This document shows, one piece after another, positions 30,343-39,887 of a stretch of DNA of 64,000 bases. Position 1 is the stretch's first letter. Each line of letters opens with the position of its first letter. The notes below the pieces were generated by a model. It was given only the letters and a program-made list of their open reading frames with translations, was not told where the DNA came from and did not search any database. Source of the stretch: a bacterium (GTDB taxonomy: Bacteria; SZUA-79; Acidulodesulfobacterales; Acidulodesulfobacteraceae); NCBI GenBank assembly GCA_021845685.1, contig JAJZVN010000004.1, positions 62,001 through 126,000 on the forward strand, given 5' to 3'. A program made the position numbers and the translations under genes.

Positions 30343-30999
30343 ATGAATAATAAAACTGCGCAATATCCTTTTAAGTTCTTTGTTAAATTAAGCCTCCCTG
30401 AATTAACAGGGATATATGCTTTAAATCTTGCAGAACTCCTTAAAGGTATTAAGATATCTGACGATGCCATATTATACTATCATACGCATCATTTTTTGCT
30501 TCAATTTCATAGTACTGCGCCTGCAGCTCCTAATGATTTTGCTTATTGGATTACAAGCATACTTGGAGAAAACTTTCTAGGTGAAGAAATAGCGGGCATT
30601 GATTTATTCAGTTTTAATTCAATGGAAAAATTTAAATTAAAACTTATTGCAATTATTGAAAATTTTATTTCCAAAAATAAAAAGACAAGGCAGGTTGAAA
30701 TGTCTTCAAGATTTAATTTTATGAAGTCAATAACATATATTATGGATACTAAAAAATATGCCTACTCTCTTGAAGATTTCGTAAATATTTTACAAAATAT
30801 GTCTGTTTATTCTCTTTATTATCATTTTTTTGAATCTTCTTTCAGATTAAAAGAAAGAAAAAATGATTTTTCAATGTGGATAGATAGCGAATTTAAATTA
30901 ACTAAACTTGCTTCTGACATAAACAATCTTGACTTATATACCCATACTATGAATGAATTAAAAGTTGTAATAATAAATTTAGTTAAACAATATTTATAA
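30343..30999 (+). CDS. DUF5752-family protein linked to trehalose synthase
   Basis: About 218 residues matching the DUF5752 pattern as I remember it: PFKFFVKLSLPELTGIYALNLAELLKGI near the start, YYHTHHFLLQFHSTAPAAPNDFAYWITSILGE, and later FMKS, YSLYYHFFESSFRLK, NDFSMWI and LDLYTHTM. The function is not known, but the family is commonly encoded directly before a GT4 glycosyltransferase of the TreT type, as here (34 bp). The TTG at 30307 would add twelve residues of low-complexity sequence; the ATG at 30343 is preferred. Confidence 0.75.
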   Translation: MNNKTAQYPFKFFVKLSLPELTGIYALNLAELLKGIKISDDAILYYHTHHFLLQFHSTAPAAPNDFAYWITSILGENFLGEEIAGIDLFSFNSMEKFKLKLIAIIENFISKNKKTRQVEMSSRFNFMKSITYIMDTKKYAYSLEDFVNILQNMSVYSLYYHFFESSFRLKERKNDFSMWIDSEFKLTKLASDINNLDLYTHTMNELKVVIINLVKQYL

Positions 31000-31033
31000 T
31001 TAATTATCAATATATTTTTACCAAATTCTTAAA

Positions 31034-32266
31034 ATGAATCCAATAAATAATTATGCGGAAATTGTCGGCAGCGAAATAATTGACGAGCTTAAAGAAATAG
31101 CGTCGCATTTAGAAGGAAAGATTGTACAAAATATTAATTCAACAGCGGTGGGTGGCGGCGTCGCTGAAATATTAAACAGAATGATACCTCTGCTTAAACA
31201 GCTAAATGTTGATGCAAGATGGGATTTTATTAAGGGAGGAGAAAAATTTTTTGAAATTACAAAAAAAATTCATAACTCTCTTCACGGAATAAACATTGAT
31301 ATAACAAAAGAAGAATTTGACCATTTTGATCAAATTACAAAAGATAACTTAGCTAATATGACTCTAAACGGGGATATAATATTTATACATGATCCTCAGC
31401 CTATCGGACTTATAAGAGCAAAAAAACAGGCAGAGTTTAAAGAAAAAAAATTTATATGGAGATGCCATATAGACATCAGTTCGGCTAATCCTAATACTTT
31501 TAATTTTTTAAAAAAATATATAGAACTTTATGATGCTTCTGTATTTTCTTCTCCTTTATTTTCAAAAAAACTTAAAATCCCCCAGATGTTAATTGCTCCC
31601 TCAATAGACCCTTTATCCGATAAAAATAAAGAACTTGATAAAAAACAAATAATCGAAGTCGCAGACAGATTTAATATTGATTTAAATAAAAAAATAATAA
31701 CTCAGGTATCAAGATTTGACAGATTAAAAGACCCTCTCGGAGTAATTGATGTTTATAGATTAGTTAAAAAATATATAGACTGCCAGCTTATTTTGGCGGG
31801 CGGATCCGCCGACGACGATCCCGAAAGCGTTGAAGTATATAAAGAAGTTCTTGAAAAAGCTAACGGAGATAAAGATATTTTTATTTTAAACCTCCCGCCT
31901 ACCAGCAATATTGAAATCAACGCAATTCAAAGAATGTCTACGGTAATATTGCAAAAATCAATAAAAGAAGGTTTCGGGCTTACCGTTTCTGAAAGTTTAT
32001 GGAAGAAAAAACCGACCATCGCCTCGGCAGTAGGCGGTATCCCACTACAAATAACACATAAATATTCAGGATTGCTTTCAAGAACCATTGAAGGAACCGC
32101 GCTTTATACAAAACAGCTTCTTCAAAACTCTGAATATGCAAATAAGTTAGGTCTCAATGGACACGAACATGTTAAAAATAATTTTCTTATAACGAGACAT
32201 ATAAGAGATTATTTATTATTATTTATAAAAGTGCAGCATAATAAAGAAAACATAATTTATTTATAA
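31034..32266 (+). CDS. treT: Trehalose glycosyltransferring synthase (TreT-like GT4)
   Basis: TreT makes trehalose from NDP-glucose and glucose. The 410-residue GT-B protein shows the TreT-type N-terminus INSTAVGGGVAEILNRMIPLLKQLNVDARWDFIKGG (in parts, 36-70), FIHDPQPIGLI, RCHIDIS, a QVSRFDRLKDPLGVIDVYR donor-domain block, LAGGSADDDPES and the C-terminal EX7E-like KEGFGLTVSESLWKKKPTIAS. Its partner gene DUF5752 lies immediately upstream. Trehalose is a compatible solute, fitting the potassium and MscS genes elsewhere in the window. A trehalose phosphorylase of the same family cannot be excluded. Confidence 0.85.
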   Translation: MNPINNYAEIVGSEIIDELKEIASHLEGKIVQNINSTAVGGGVAEILNRMIPLLKQLNVDARWDFIKGGEKFFEITKKIHNSLHGINIDITKEEFDHFDQITKDNLANMTLNGDIIFIHDPQPIGLIRAKKQAEFKEKKFIWRCHIDISSANPNTFNFLKKYIELYDASVFSSPLFSKKLKIPQMLIAPSIDPLSDKNKELDKKQIIEVADRFNIDLNKKIITQVSRFDRLKDPLGVIDVYRLVKKYIDCQLILAGGSADDDPESVEVYKEVLEKANGDKDIFILNLPPTSNIEINAIQRMSTVILQKSIKEGFGLTVSESLWKKKPTIASAVGGIPLQITHKYSGLLSRTIEGTALYTKQLLQNSEYANKLGLNGHEHVKNNFLITRHIRDYLLLFIKVQHNKENIIYL

Positions 32267-32363
32267 AAATTTATTTGATTGCAAAACTTAATTTGCAAAT
32301 TAAATTAATATTTGATATTATAAATAAATTATTTTTAATCATAGTTTAATCATTTTGGATTTT

Positions 32364-32459
32364 GGAGAGATGGCCGAGCTGGTCGAAGGCGTTCGCCTGC
32401 TAAGCGAATGTATGTTTATAAAGAACGTACCGAGGGTTCGAATCCCTCTCTCTCCGCCA
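32364..32459 (+). tRNA. tRNA-Ser (GCT)
   Basis: A 96-nt class II tRNA: acceptor GGAGAGA/TCTCTCC, anticodon stem-loop TCGCCTGCTAAGCGA with GCT, a long variable arm (TGTATGTTTATAAAGAACGTACC region), T-arm GAGGG-TTCGAAT-CCCTC, discriminator G and encoded CCA. Confidence 0.97.
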
Positions 32460-32720
32460 TTACAAAATAATTTAAATTTTTTATTCTTGTATATTTATAA
32501 CATAATTTATTTAATAATATATTTATAACATATCAATAATAAATATATAAAAATTTTAAATTAAACCAATAAAATTAAACAATTATCATATATTTGCTTC
32601 AAATTAAACAAAACAACAATCCAAATAACAATCTTTCTTTCATTGCCTAATTAAAAAAATACGGTAGAATTTTAAATATTAAGTTTAATTAAAATAATTA
32701 AAAAATAAAATAGAATATTC

Positions 32721-32879
32721 TTAACCTGACTTCACCATAATTAACAGCAGCATATTGATATTACTATATTTATGGGGGCAATAAAAATGTCTATGGAGAC
32801 TACAAAATAAAAAAATAAAATGCTAACAATATCAATAAGTTATAATTTTATAATAATAAAAACGATGAAGTTGAGTTAA
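32721..32879 (+). repeat. ~160-bp dispersed repeat, copy B
   Basis: Near-identical to copy A at 15084-15249 (opposite strand). It begins TTAACCTGACTTCACCATAA and ends GATGAAGTTGAGTTAA, with nested inner inverted segments around TATTGATATT. Copy B lies about 205 bp upstream of the acidic-protein gene and in its orientation. Confidence 0.8.
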
Positions 32880-33084
32880 TTTTTTTAAATAATTTTAATT
32901 AGAATTAGATAGTAAATAATATAAAGTCATAAATAATTACAGCAATTATGCCGCAAAATAATTAATAAACAGATTTACAAACTAATAAGCAATACTATAC
33001 TATATATAAAATAATTAAAAAATAAATTAAAGAAATATAAAAATAATATCCAGCAAACTTAAACTTAATTGGGGGTGAATACTT

Positions 33085-33351
33085 ATGGAATACAGTATGC
33101 CGCTTGGCAATTTATTAGATGTTATTAATGATTTTATCGAATCAACCGACGAATTTTCATATGAAGAAATTATTGAATTATTAAATAATCATACTATAGA
33201 ACTAAATTGCGTAGAAGATGACGACGATTTTTTATGTTCGCTTTTAGAAGAAATTTCTGAAAATTCTGACGAAGACGAAGAAAGCGATGAAGAAGAGGAA
33301 GAGGAAGAAGAAGAAGAGGAAGAAAGCGATGACGATGAAGACAAATTTTAA
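33085..33351 (+). CDS. Small highly acidic protein
   Basis: An 88-residue protein. The first ~58 residues (MEYSMPLGNLLDVINDFIES...) could form two short helices; the last ~30 are almost only Glu, Asp and Ser. GGGGGTGAA is a good ribosome site eight bases before the ATG, which favours a real gene. Acidic tails of this type bind basic proteins or metals in other proteins, but no family is recognised. A repeat of the ricT-leader type lies upstream. Confidence 0.65.
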   Translation: MEYSMPLGNLLDVINDFIESTDEFSYEEIIELLNNHTIELNCVEDDDDFLCSLLEEISENSDEDEESDEEEEEEEEEEEESDDDEDKF

Positions 33352-33393
33352 ATAATTTAACTCTAATCGCCGAGAATTCCATTTCCGTAAGGT

Positions 33394-33414
33394 ATAAAAC
33401 CAAATAGGTTTTAT
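33394..33414. repeat. Hairpin with ATAAAACC/GGTTTTAT stem
   Basis: ATAAAACC-AAATA-GGTTTTAT, nested in a longer inverted repeat (ATTCCAT ... ATGGAAT, about 33376-33430), 40 bp after the acidic-protein gene. The same stem occurs at 2365-2385. It could serve as a weak 3' end structure. Confidence 0.45.
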
Positions 33415-33484
33415 GGGGTGTTTATGGAATGATAGGCAATATAATATTATTCGTTTTTGACTTAACATTATAATATATTTTAGC

Positions 33485-33732
33485 CCAAAATTGCCGATAG
33501 AAAATTTTATTCAGGATGACCGCTTCGCTTTCAGTTTATAGGCTCGTGAACAGAAACGGCGTGCGTTTATACATTGGAATTTTTTCCTTATTGGCGGGAA
33601 CTACTCTGATGGATTTTAATGGTTAACCCGCTTATATGCAGTCATTCAGAAGAAAGCAGGAATAGGAATATAATATTCATTGATACATTACGTTCATTGA
33701 GTATGTTAAATAATATCTATCGGCAATTTTGG
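33485..33732. mobile_element. MITE-like element with 16-bp perfect terminal inverted repeats, copy 1
   Basis: 248 bp bounded by CCAAAATTGCCGATAG (33485-33500) and its exact complement CTATCGGCAATTTTGG (33717-33732). The inside has no reading frame, but carries degenerate REP-like segments (GTCATTCAGAAGAAAGCAGGAATA). A second complete copy is at 52371-52534 and a truncated left end at 39642. It ends about 20 bp from the pyruvate kinase stop. Confidence 0.8.
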
Positions 33733-33754
33733 TTTTTTAGTTATTATACGCTTT

Positions 33755-35341
33755 TCAATTTTTGCGTAAATCAATTATTCTTACAAAATCGGTAGAACCG
33801 GGCTCCCCGATTGGCAGCCCGCCGGTAATGATTGCATATTTAAATTCACTAAAATTGCTCGTAAATCTAAATTGATTATTTTTTTTGTTATTTTTTATTT
33901 TATAGCTATTATCATCTTTAATAAATTTTACAATATCTTCAATTTGAACATTTTTTTCTGCTATTTTTTCCATTACAAGAGAAATCACGCCGAAATTAAG
34001 CGCCAATCTTCTTTTAACCGATAAATCAGGAACTATAGCTATTATCGGCACAATAGGTCTGAACGATGAAATTAAATTTGCCGTATAGCCTGTTCTTGTA
34101 ATTGCCGCAATAAAAGAATCTTCAATTGTAAATGAAGATAAAACGGCCATTTTTGCAGCAGCATATGATATATTATCAATTCTTTGTCTAACTTTACTGT
34201 TAAAAACTATGTCAGATTCTTTTTTTTCATTATTTTTATATTTTTTATAGCTATTTTCCAATTTATTTACATTGAAATTACTTATAATATTATTAACTTC
34301 GCCTTTGCTTAAAAGCAAATTCTTAAAAAAAGAACTTCCTTCGGTAGTTTCTATTATTTTTTCCATGTAGCTCACCGAAAGCTGCGGATATAGCCCGATA
34401 GCCGTTTCTTCGGAAAGCATAACCGCATCCGTCCCGTCTAACAAAGCATTTGTAATATCCGTAACTTCCGCTCTTGTAGGCGATTCATTACCGACCATAG
34501 ACTCAAGCATCTGAGTTGCGGTAATTACAGGCTTATTTAAGCTATTGGCAACAGATATTATCATTTTTTGTTTTAAAGCAATTGTTTCTATCGGGGTTTC
34601 AACTCCAAGATCTCCTCTTGCCACCATAATTCCGTCGGATATTTCTGTTATCTTATAAATATTTTCAATAGCTTCCGATTTTTCAATTTTTGAAATAATA
34701 AAAAATTTTTTAGAAGGATAATTTTTCTCTAAAAAATTTTTGACTGCTTCTATATCGTCCGATTTTCTGACAAATGACACCGCAAACATATCTGCATTAT
34801 GTTCTGCTCCAAATTTTAAAGCTTTAAAATCATTGTCGGTAACAGAGGGAACGCTTAAATTAACATTAGGAAAATTAACACCCTTTTCAGTTTTAAGTAT
34901 CCCTTCTTTAATTATTTTACATAACAACTCATTTTGATTTAAAGCATATAAAACTTTTAGTTTTATTTTGCCGTCATTGATAAATATCAAATTATTTCTT
35001 TCAACATCTTTTATTAAATATTTATAATCTATGGCTATATTTTTTTCATCGGAAAATTCTTTTATATTTGACAATATAATATCTGAATTTTTTTTTAATA
35101 CAATTTCCTTTTGCAGTTGTTTGCCTGTTCTAATTTTAGGACCTGGCAAATCAATAAGAATTGCAATATCATTTGACAACTCTCTTATCGTCAGCATAAG
35201 ACTTTTAAATGTATCTTCGTCGCCATGCGAAAAATTTAGTCTTGCAACATTCATTCCTGATTCTATAAGACTTTTAATTACTTTTTTATCGGAACTTGCA
35301 GGACCTAACGTACATATAATCTTAGTTTTTCTTAAATACAT
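33755..35341 (-). CDS. pyk: Pyruvate kinase
   Basis: Converts phosphoenolpyruvate and ADP to pyruvate and ATP. The 528-residue protein shows KTKIICTLGPASSDKKVIKSLIESGMNVARLNFSHG in parts at 5-40, DLPGPKIRTG (about 64-73), FIISKIEKSEAIENI with the catalytic Lys, DGIMVARGDLGVE (about 238-250) and KPVITATQMLESM with LSEETAIGLYP. The C-terminal domain contains a low-complexity Asn/Lys insert (about 345-370 and near 490). It forms its own transcription unit. Confidence 0.97.
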   Translation of the reverse strand: MYLRKTKIICTLGPASSDKKVIKSLIESGMNVARLNFSHGDEDTFKSLMLTIRELSNDIAILIDLPGPKIRTGKQLQKEIVLKKNSDIILSNIKEFSDEKNIAIDYKYLIKDVERNNLIFINDGKIKLKVLYALNQNELLCKIIKEGILKTEKGVNFPNVNLSVPSVTDNDFKALKFGAEHNADMFAVSFVRKSDDIEAVKNFLEKNYPSKKFFIISKIEKSEAIENIYKITEISDGIMVARGDLGVETPIETIALKQKMIISVANSLNKPVITATQMLESMVGNESPTRAEVTDITNALLDGTDAVMLSEETAIGLYPQLSVSYMEKIIETTEGSSFFKNLLLSKGEVNNIISNFNVNKLENSYKKYKNNEKKESDIVFNSKVRQRIDNISYAAAKMAVLSSFTIEDSFIAAITRTGYTANLISSFRPIVPIIAIVPDLSVKRRLALNFGVISLVMEKIAEKNVQIEDIVKFIKDDNSYKIKNNKKNNQFRFTSNFSEFKYAIITGGLPIGEPGSTDFVRIIDLRKN

Positions 35342-35476
35342 AAACTAAACTAACCCTCCTCCAGTTGCGGATATTGAATTAATACATTGGGTTATTAATA
35401 ACGATTAATTTGACTGATTCATTAAGAATTAAATTATTTATTTAACTGTTTGATTAATTTTATATAGACTTAATTA

Positions 35477-38104
35477 TTAATTTGCTGAAAATATTTCTTT
35501 TAGTCTGTCTTTTAGACCGGAGTTTCTTTCTTCAATCTTTGAATGCATTGCAATAGAAAAAGCCTTGAATGTGCCGAATATCACCACATTCTTTTTTCCT
35601 CTCGTTATAGCGGTATATAAAAGATTTTTCTTCAGCATCATATAATGAGATTGATGAAATATTATTATTACATTGTCAAATTCGCTTCCCTGCGATTTAT
35701 GTATAGACAAAGCATAGGCAAGCGATAAATTGCTGTAAACATCCAGAAAATCATAAATGACCGGCTTGGAGAAATTCACCGTCAATGTTTTGCCGATATG
35801 GTCAATACTTGTTATAGCCCCCGTATCTCCGTTAAAAACATCAAGGTCATAATTATTTTTAATCTGTATTACTCTGTCGTTTACCCTGAATTGAACACCG
35901 TTGCATATAAAGGTATCTTCAATGCTATTAATATTCTCTATGGGATTAAAAATTTCCTGAAGTATTATATTTAATTTAAAATAACCCAACTCGCCCTTAC
36001 GCATCGGCGTTAAAATCTGTATATCACTGAAATCGATATGGCTAACGCCGTCTTTATTTATTATTTGTTTTGCTGTTCTTTTATTTTTAACTTTTTTTAT
36101 AAAATCAATAAAATCTTCAAGAACATAGACTTTTCCGGTTTCTTTTTCATCATATATTTTTTTATATTTAATCATAAATTCGTTATTTTTTTTAGTTTTT
36201 TTGTCATCAGGATTATAATTATTAGAGCAATAATATGTAACAAATTTTTTATTGTTAAGAAGATTATGCGCATTAAGATTAATAAGACCGCCCTCATTCT
36301 GTCTAAAAACTTTGGTAAGAAAAGTAGAAGGGATAATATTTTCATTAAAATTTATTAAATCTCTGAGCAAATCCCCAGGGTTTACAGATGGCAACTGATT
36401 AACATCTCCCACAAGCACTAGTTTTGCTTCGTTTTTCAAAGCCTTCAGAAGTTGCGAAAATATAACTGCGTCCACCATGCTCATTTCATCAATTACTACT
36501 AAATCAAAAGGAAGCTTGTTGTTTTCATTATATGTGAAATAAGACTCGTTTGTTTCTCTGTTAATAGTCGCTTTTAACAATCTGTGAATTGTTGAAATGC
36601 TATAAGTTGTGCCGTCCGCAGCATCAGGATTATTACGTTTTTCATCTGCAGAAAAAATTATGTCTTCCAATCTTTGGGCTGCTTTTCCTGAAAGAGATGT
36701 CAAAGCGATATTCTTTTCTTTGTGAATTTTACAAATTTCTTTAATAATTGTAGATTTGCCTGTCCCGGGTCCGCCGGAAATAATCGAAATTTTATATTTT
36801 AAAGCATTAATTATCGCATTTTTCTGCTCTTCCGTAAAAAATTCAGAAAAATTATGGACTGTTGCAGCTTTATCTTTATTTGCGTCGTAATAATCGCCAC
36901 TTACATTGCGGCCGTTAGATACCCCTTGTAAAAGCAACCTTTGCAATTCTTTTGCGATTCTTAATTCAGAATAATAATAAACTGGAAGATAAATTTTTCG
37001 TTTATTGAAATCTAACGAATAGATATCGGCATTAACATCGGCATTAGCGCAGGTATTGGCATCGGTTCTAACATCTACATTAGCATCTTCGTTTTTAAAA
37101 TCAGAAAACAAAAAAGGTGGATCTATTATTATCTGTTTTGCTATATAAAGCTCAATTATAAATTTTTTTAAATCTGTAAAATTAAAATTAACTTGTTCAT
37201 GCAGGACATCGGCGTTTGGATTAATTTCTCCGTTTATAACGGTTTCATCGTTATTTCCGAAATCTTCTATCATTTCAGAAATATTATTTTTAATATCAGA
37301 AAAATAAACAAAAGTATTACCGTTATTCATACATAATTCGTTTATCAGATATTTTACTGCTTCTTTAATTCTGTTTGGGTCATGTTTAGAAATACCTAAT
37401 TTGCTAGCCATGATATCTGCTTTTCTAAAACCTATACCCTTTATTTCTGTGAAAATATACGGATTTTCTTTTGCTAATTGAATTGATTTTTCTTTAAATT
37501 TATTATAAATAGCTTTAATCTCATAATCACTGAACTGATAAGGTTTAAAAAACATTATGGCACGTCGCAGCCCTGCGCTTGATTTTATCCCTTCAATTAC
37601 AAAATTTATTTTAACTTCGCCTATGCCCTTGACCTCTCTGATTCTTTCGGGTTCATTATCAATTATATTTAAAGTTTCTTCTTTAAATTTATTATATATC
37701 TCTTCAGCTAAAAATTTGCCTATGCCTTTAAATATATTGGAAGACAGATAGTTAACTACTGATGTTTTTGTAGTGGCAAGAAATAATTCATATTCGTCAA
37801 AATTAAACTGATAGCCGTATTTTTTATGATAAATATACCTGCCTTTAAGTTTAATTTTTGAATCTACAACGGGCATATCAAAAAAATTGCCTGAAGCTAT
37901 TAAGGTTCTGTCCTTAGAAAAAAGCCTCAAAATAATAAAACCGTTGGTTTGATTATAAAAAATAATGCTTTTAATTACACCATGGATAATTTGTGGTTGG
38001 GAATCATTGCGAGTGTCAGAACCGTCGTCTTTTGCAGAATTTATTTCAGCTTCCTGTGGCTTTGCTTCAGTACTTGACTCTATCTGCAATGATTTATCGT
38101 TCAT
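35477..38104 (-). CDS. recD2: RecD2-type ATP-dependent 5'-3' DNA helicase
   Basis: The 875-residue protein fits RecD2, the RecBC-independent RecD: N-terminal OB/helix-hairpin region with KGIGKFLAEEIYNKF and VKGIGEVKINFVIEGI, then helicase motif I ISGGPGTGKSTIIKEI, motif II LVVIDEMSMVDAVIFSQLL, LVGDVNQLPSVNPGDLLRDL, and C-terminal YALSIHKSQGSEFDNVIIIF and TAITRGKKNVVIFG. An acidic low-complexity insert (Asn/Ala/Asp/Val repeats, about 340-365) interrupts the N-terminal half. It unwinds DNA in repair. No recB or recC nearby. Confidence 0.95.
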   Translation of the reverse strand: MNDKSLQIESSTEAKPQEAEINSAKDDGSDTRNDSQPQIIHGVIKSIIFYNQTNGFIILRLFSKDRTLIASGNFFDMPVVDSKIKLKGRYIYHKKYGYQFNFDEYELFLATTKTSVVNYLSSNIFKGIGKFLAEEIYNKFKEETLNIIDNEPERIREVKGIGEVKINFVIEGIKSSAGLRRAIMFFKPYQFSDYEIKAIYNKFKEKSIQLAKENPYIFTEIKGIGFRKADIMASKLGISKHDPNRIKEAVKYLINELCMNNGNTFVYFSDIKNNISEMIEDFGNNDETVINGEINPNADVLHEQVNFNFTDLKKFIIELYIAKQIIIDPPFLFSDFKNEDANVDVRTDANTCANADVNADIYSLDFNKRKIYLPVYYYSELRIAKELQRLLLQGVSNGRNVSGDYYDANKDKAATVHNFSEFFTEEQKNAIINALKYKISIISGGPGTGKSTIIKEICKIHKEKNIALTSLSGKAAQRLEDIIFSADEKRNNPDAADGTTYSISTIHRLLKATINRETNESYFTYNENNKLPFDLVVIDEMSMVDAVIFSQLLKALKNEAKLVLVGDVNQLPSVNPGDLLRDLINFNENIIPSTFLTKVFRQNEGGLINLNAHNLLNNKKFVTYYCSNNYNPDDKKTKKNNEFMIKYKKIYDEKETGKVYVLEDFIDFIKKVKNKRTAKQIINKDGVSHIDFSDIQILTPMRKGELGYFKLNIILQEIFNPIENINSIEDTFICNGVQFRVNDRVIQIKNNYDLDVFNGDTGAITSIDHIGKTLTVNFSKPVIYDFLDVYSNLSLAYALSIHKSQGSEFDNVIIIFHQSHYMMLKKNLLYTAITRGKKNVVIFGTFKAFSIAMHSKIEERNSGLKDRLKEIFSAN

Positions 38105-38336
38105 TTTTTTCTATTTAGAAATTATTGTGAACTGCCTATCTATGAATTGATATGCTTTCTGTTTCATAATATGACAGAGATTATTTGATATTATGAATAC
38201 CCGCCGGTATTTTTAAGTTTTATTATATTATATTATTAACTTATTTTAAATGATTATTACATTTATATTATTTATTATAAATTTTGTAGTGTCTTGCGGC
38301 TAATTGAATAATTTGTAATAATTTTGATTTAAAATT

Positions 38337-39518
38337 TTATTTTAATTTGTTAGAAGTGAATTTTTTAGAAGTTGTCGGAACAACATGAAAAGAAACATCG
38401 GGAAGAGCGTCTATAAGTTTATTAACGATGCTTCTGTAAAAAAATTTCAATATTTTTCCTTTTTTTACGTTGGTGGCGCCGATAACAACATGCGATATAT
38501 TATTATTTTTAACAAAGTCTATAACACCTTCTACAACATCGTCTGCCTGAAAACTAAATACCGCTGCGCCAATGTTTTCGGCAATTGATATATTTTTAGC
38601 AAGAGATTCATCGTAATCTTTATTGATAATTCCTATTTTATGTCTATTTCTTAAATTTATATGAAGCGCGTAAAAATTAGAACTAAGTTTACCCGCTAAT
38701 TTTGAACCTATTCTTAATAACCTTGCAGAATCTGGGTTTGAACTTATTAAAACTAATATTTTCTCATTTGATTTCAATTCTAACTTATCTTTTGAATTTC
38801 CGATATCAGCGGACTGTTCGCTTAATTCATCTGCTACCGTTCTTAAAGATAATTCTCTTAAAGTAATAAGATTTTCAAGTTTGAAAAAATTTTCAAGGGC
38901 AATAACTATTTTGTCTTGAGAATAAATTTTTCCTTCTTTTAACCTTTTTATTAATTCATTGGCAGGAATATCTATATTAATAATTTCCGTAACATAATTT
39001 AAAATATAATCGGGCACCCTTTCCGTCACTTTAATCCCCAATTCAGATTCAACCTTTTCGGCTATTGAATTTAAATGAAAAATATTCAATGTCGTAAAAA
39101 CGCTTATTCCAGATTGGAATATATCAATAACATCTAGATATCTTTTTATATTTTTTGAACCCTGAATATTATTGTGAGCCAGTTCATCTATTAAAACAAT
39201 ATTCGGTTTTCTTGCAATAATCGCTTCAGCATCTAATTCGTCAAATACGGAATTTTTATACTCTATTTTTTTTCTTGCAATCATCGGTATTTTGCCGATT
39301 ACTTTTTCAGTTTCCTTTCTTCCATGTGTTTCAATGATACCTATTACAACATCTATGCCGTTTTCAAGCAAATAATTACCGTCTTCAAGCATTGCGTAAG
39401 TTTTTCCTGTTCCTGGAACCGCCCCTAAATATATTCTGAAAACATTAGCGTCGCTTGAAGAATATTTAATTTTATTTAATACTGAATCTGCGGAAGGTCT
39501 GTTGTATTCAATTTTCAA
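38337..39518 (-). CDS. Short KdpD-like protein (KdpD sensor domain plus USP domain, no kinase)
   Basis: The 393-residue protein matches only the N-terminal cytoplasmic part of KdpD: sensor domain with the P-loop LGAVPGTGKT (31-40), GIIETHGRKETEKVIGKIPMI, VLIDELAHNN (Walker B), SVFTTLNIFHLNSI and RVPDYILNYVTEII, followed by a universal stress protein-type domain from about residue 247 (ILVLISSNPDSARLLRIGSKLAGKL). The four membrane helices and the histidine kinase domain of full KdpD are missing and no KdpE is nearby, so it cannot be a classical two-component sensor. Such short KdpD forms exist in cyanobacteria and others. Neighbouring kdp genes suggest a role in potassium response, possibly by ligand binding in the USP domain. 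Confidence 0.88.
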   Translation of the reverse strand: MKIEYNRPSADSVLNKIKYSSSDANVFRIYLGAVPGTGKTYAMLEDGNYLLENGIDVVIGIIETHGRKETEKVIGKIPMIARKKIEYKNSVFDELDAEAIIARKPNIVLIDELAHNNIQGSKNIKRYLDVIDIFQSGISVFTTLNIFHLNSIAEKVESELGIKVTERVPDYILNYVTEIINIDIPANELIKRLKEGKIYSQDKIVIALENFFKLENLITLRELSLRTVADELSEQSADIGNSKDKLELKSNEKILVLISSNPDSARLLRIGSKLAGKLSSNFYALHINLRNRHKIGIINKDYDESLAKNISIAENIGAAVFSFQADDVVEGVIDFVKNNNISHVVIGATNVKKGKILKFFYRSIVNKLIDALPDVSFHVVPTTSKKFTSNKLK

Positions 39519-39641
39519 AGGTTATACCTGCTTTACTTTTAAAAATTTAAAATTATTTATCACAAAGTTGCCATAAATTTGCCGTAAATCCCACAAACTT
39601 ATAATTATAATAATAAAGAGTGCATCAATAATATATCGTAT

Positions 39642-39680
39642 CCCAAAATTGCCTATAGAAAATTTTATTCTGGATGAGCG
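39642..39680. repeat. Truncated left end of the CCAAAATTGCC MITE
   Basis: CCCAAAATTGCCTATAGAAAATTTTATTC followed by TGGATGAGCGCT matches the left end of the element at 33484 with few changes. No right end is found, so this is a partial copy. Confidence 0.6.
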
Positions 39681-39746
39681 CTGTAATAACCCTGCGTATT
39701 ATTTATTTTATTATACTGCCATAATATTTTATAATATATTTCATCT

Positions 39747-39786
39747 AAAAAAAAGCAAAACCCCGCCTGCTATAAGCGGGGCTTTT
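39747..39786 (-). terminator. Rho-independent terminator of the beta-barrel gene
   Basis: Read on the minus strand, CCCCGC-TTATAGCAG-GCGGGG is followed by TTTTGCTTTTTTTT, 100 bp after the end of the porin-like gene at 39888. Confidence 0.85.
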
Positions 39787-39887
39787 GAAATTTTAAGACT
39801 TAAAAGGCTTTTAAACTTAAAATGTATATAGCGCTGCAATAATCTACATAGTATATTTTCAATAATTATACTTAAAAAGCCTTAGCC

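Noticed and set aside
32788-32811. Seven-codon frame (MSMETTK) conserved in both ~160-bp repeat copies, with GGGGG upstream
   Set aside because: Both copies are near-identical anyway, so conservation of so short a frame is no evidence of translation.
33485-33732. Clear target-site duplication at the MITE ends
   Set aside because: Flanks share only short T-rich strings (TTTTAG), which is not convincing in DNA this AT-rich.
35477-38104. RecD of a RecBCD complex
   Set aside because: The long N-terminal region with helix-hairpin repeats and absence of recB/recC favour RecD2.
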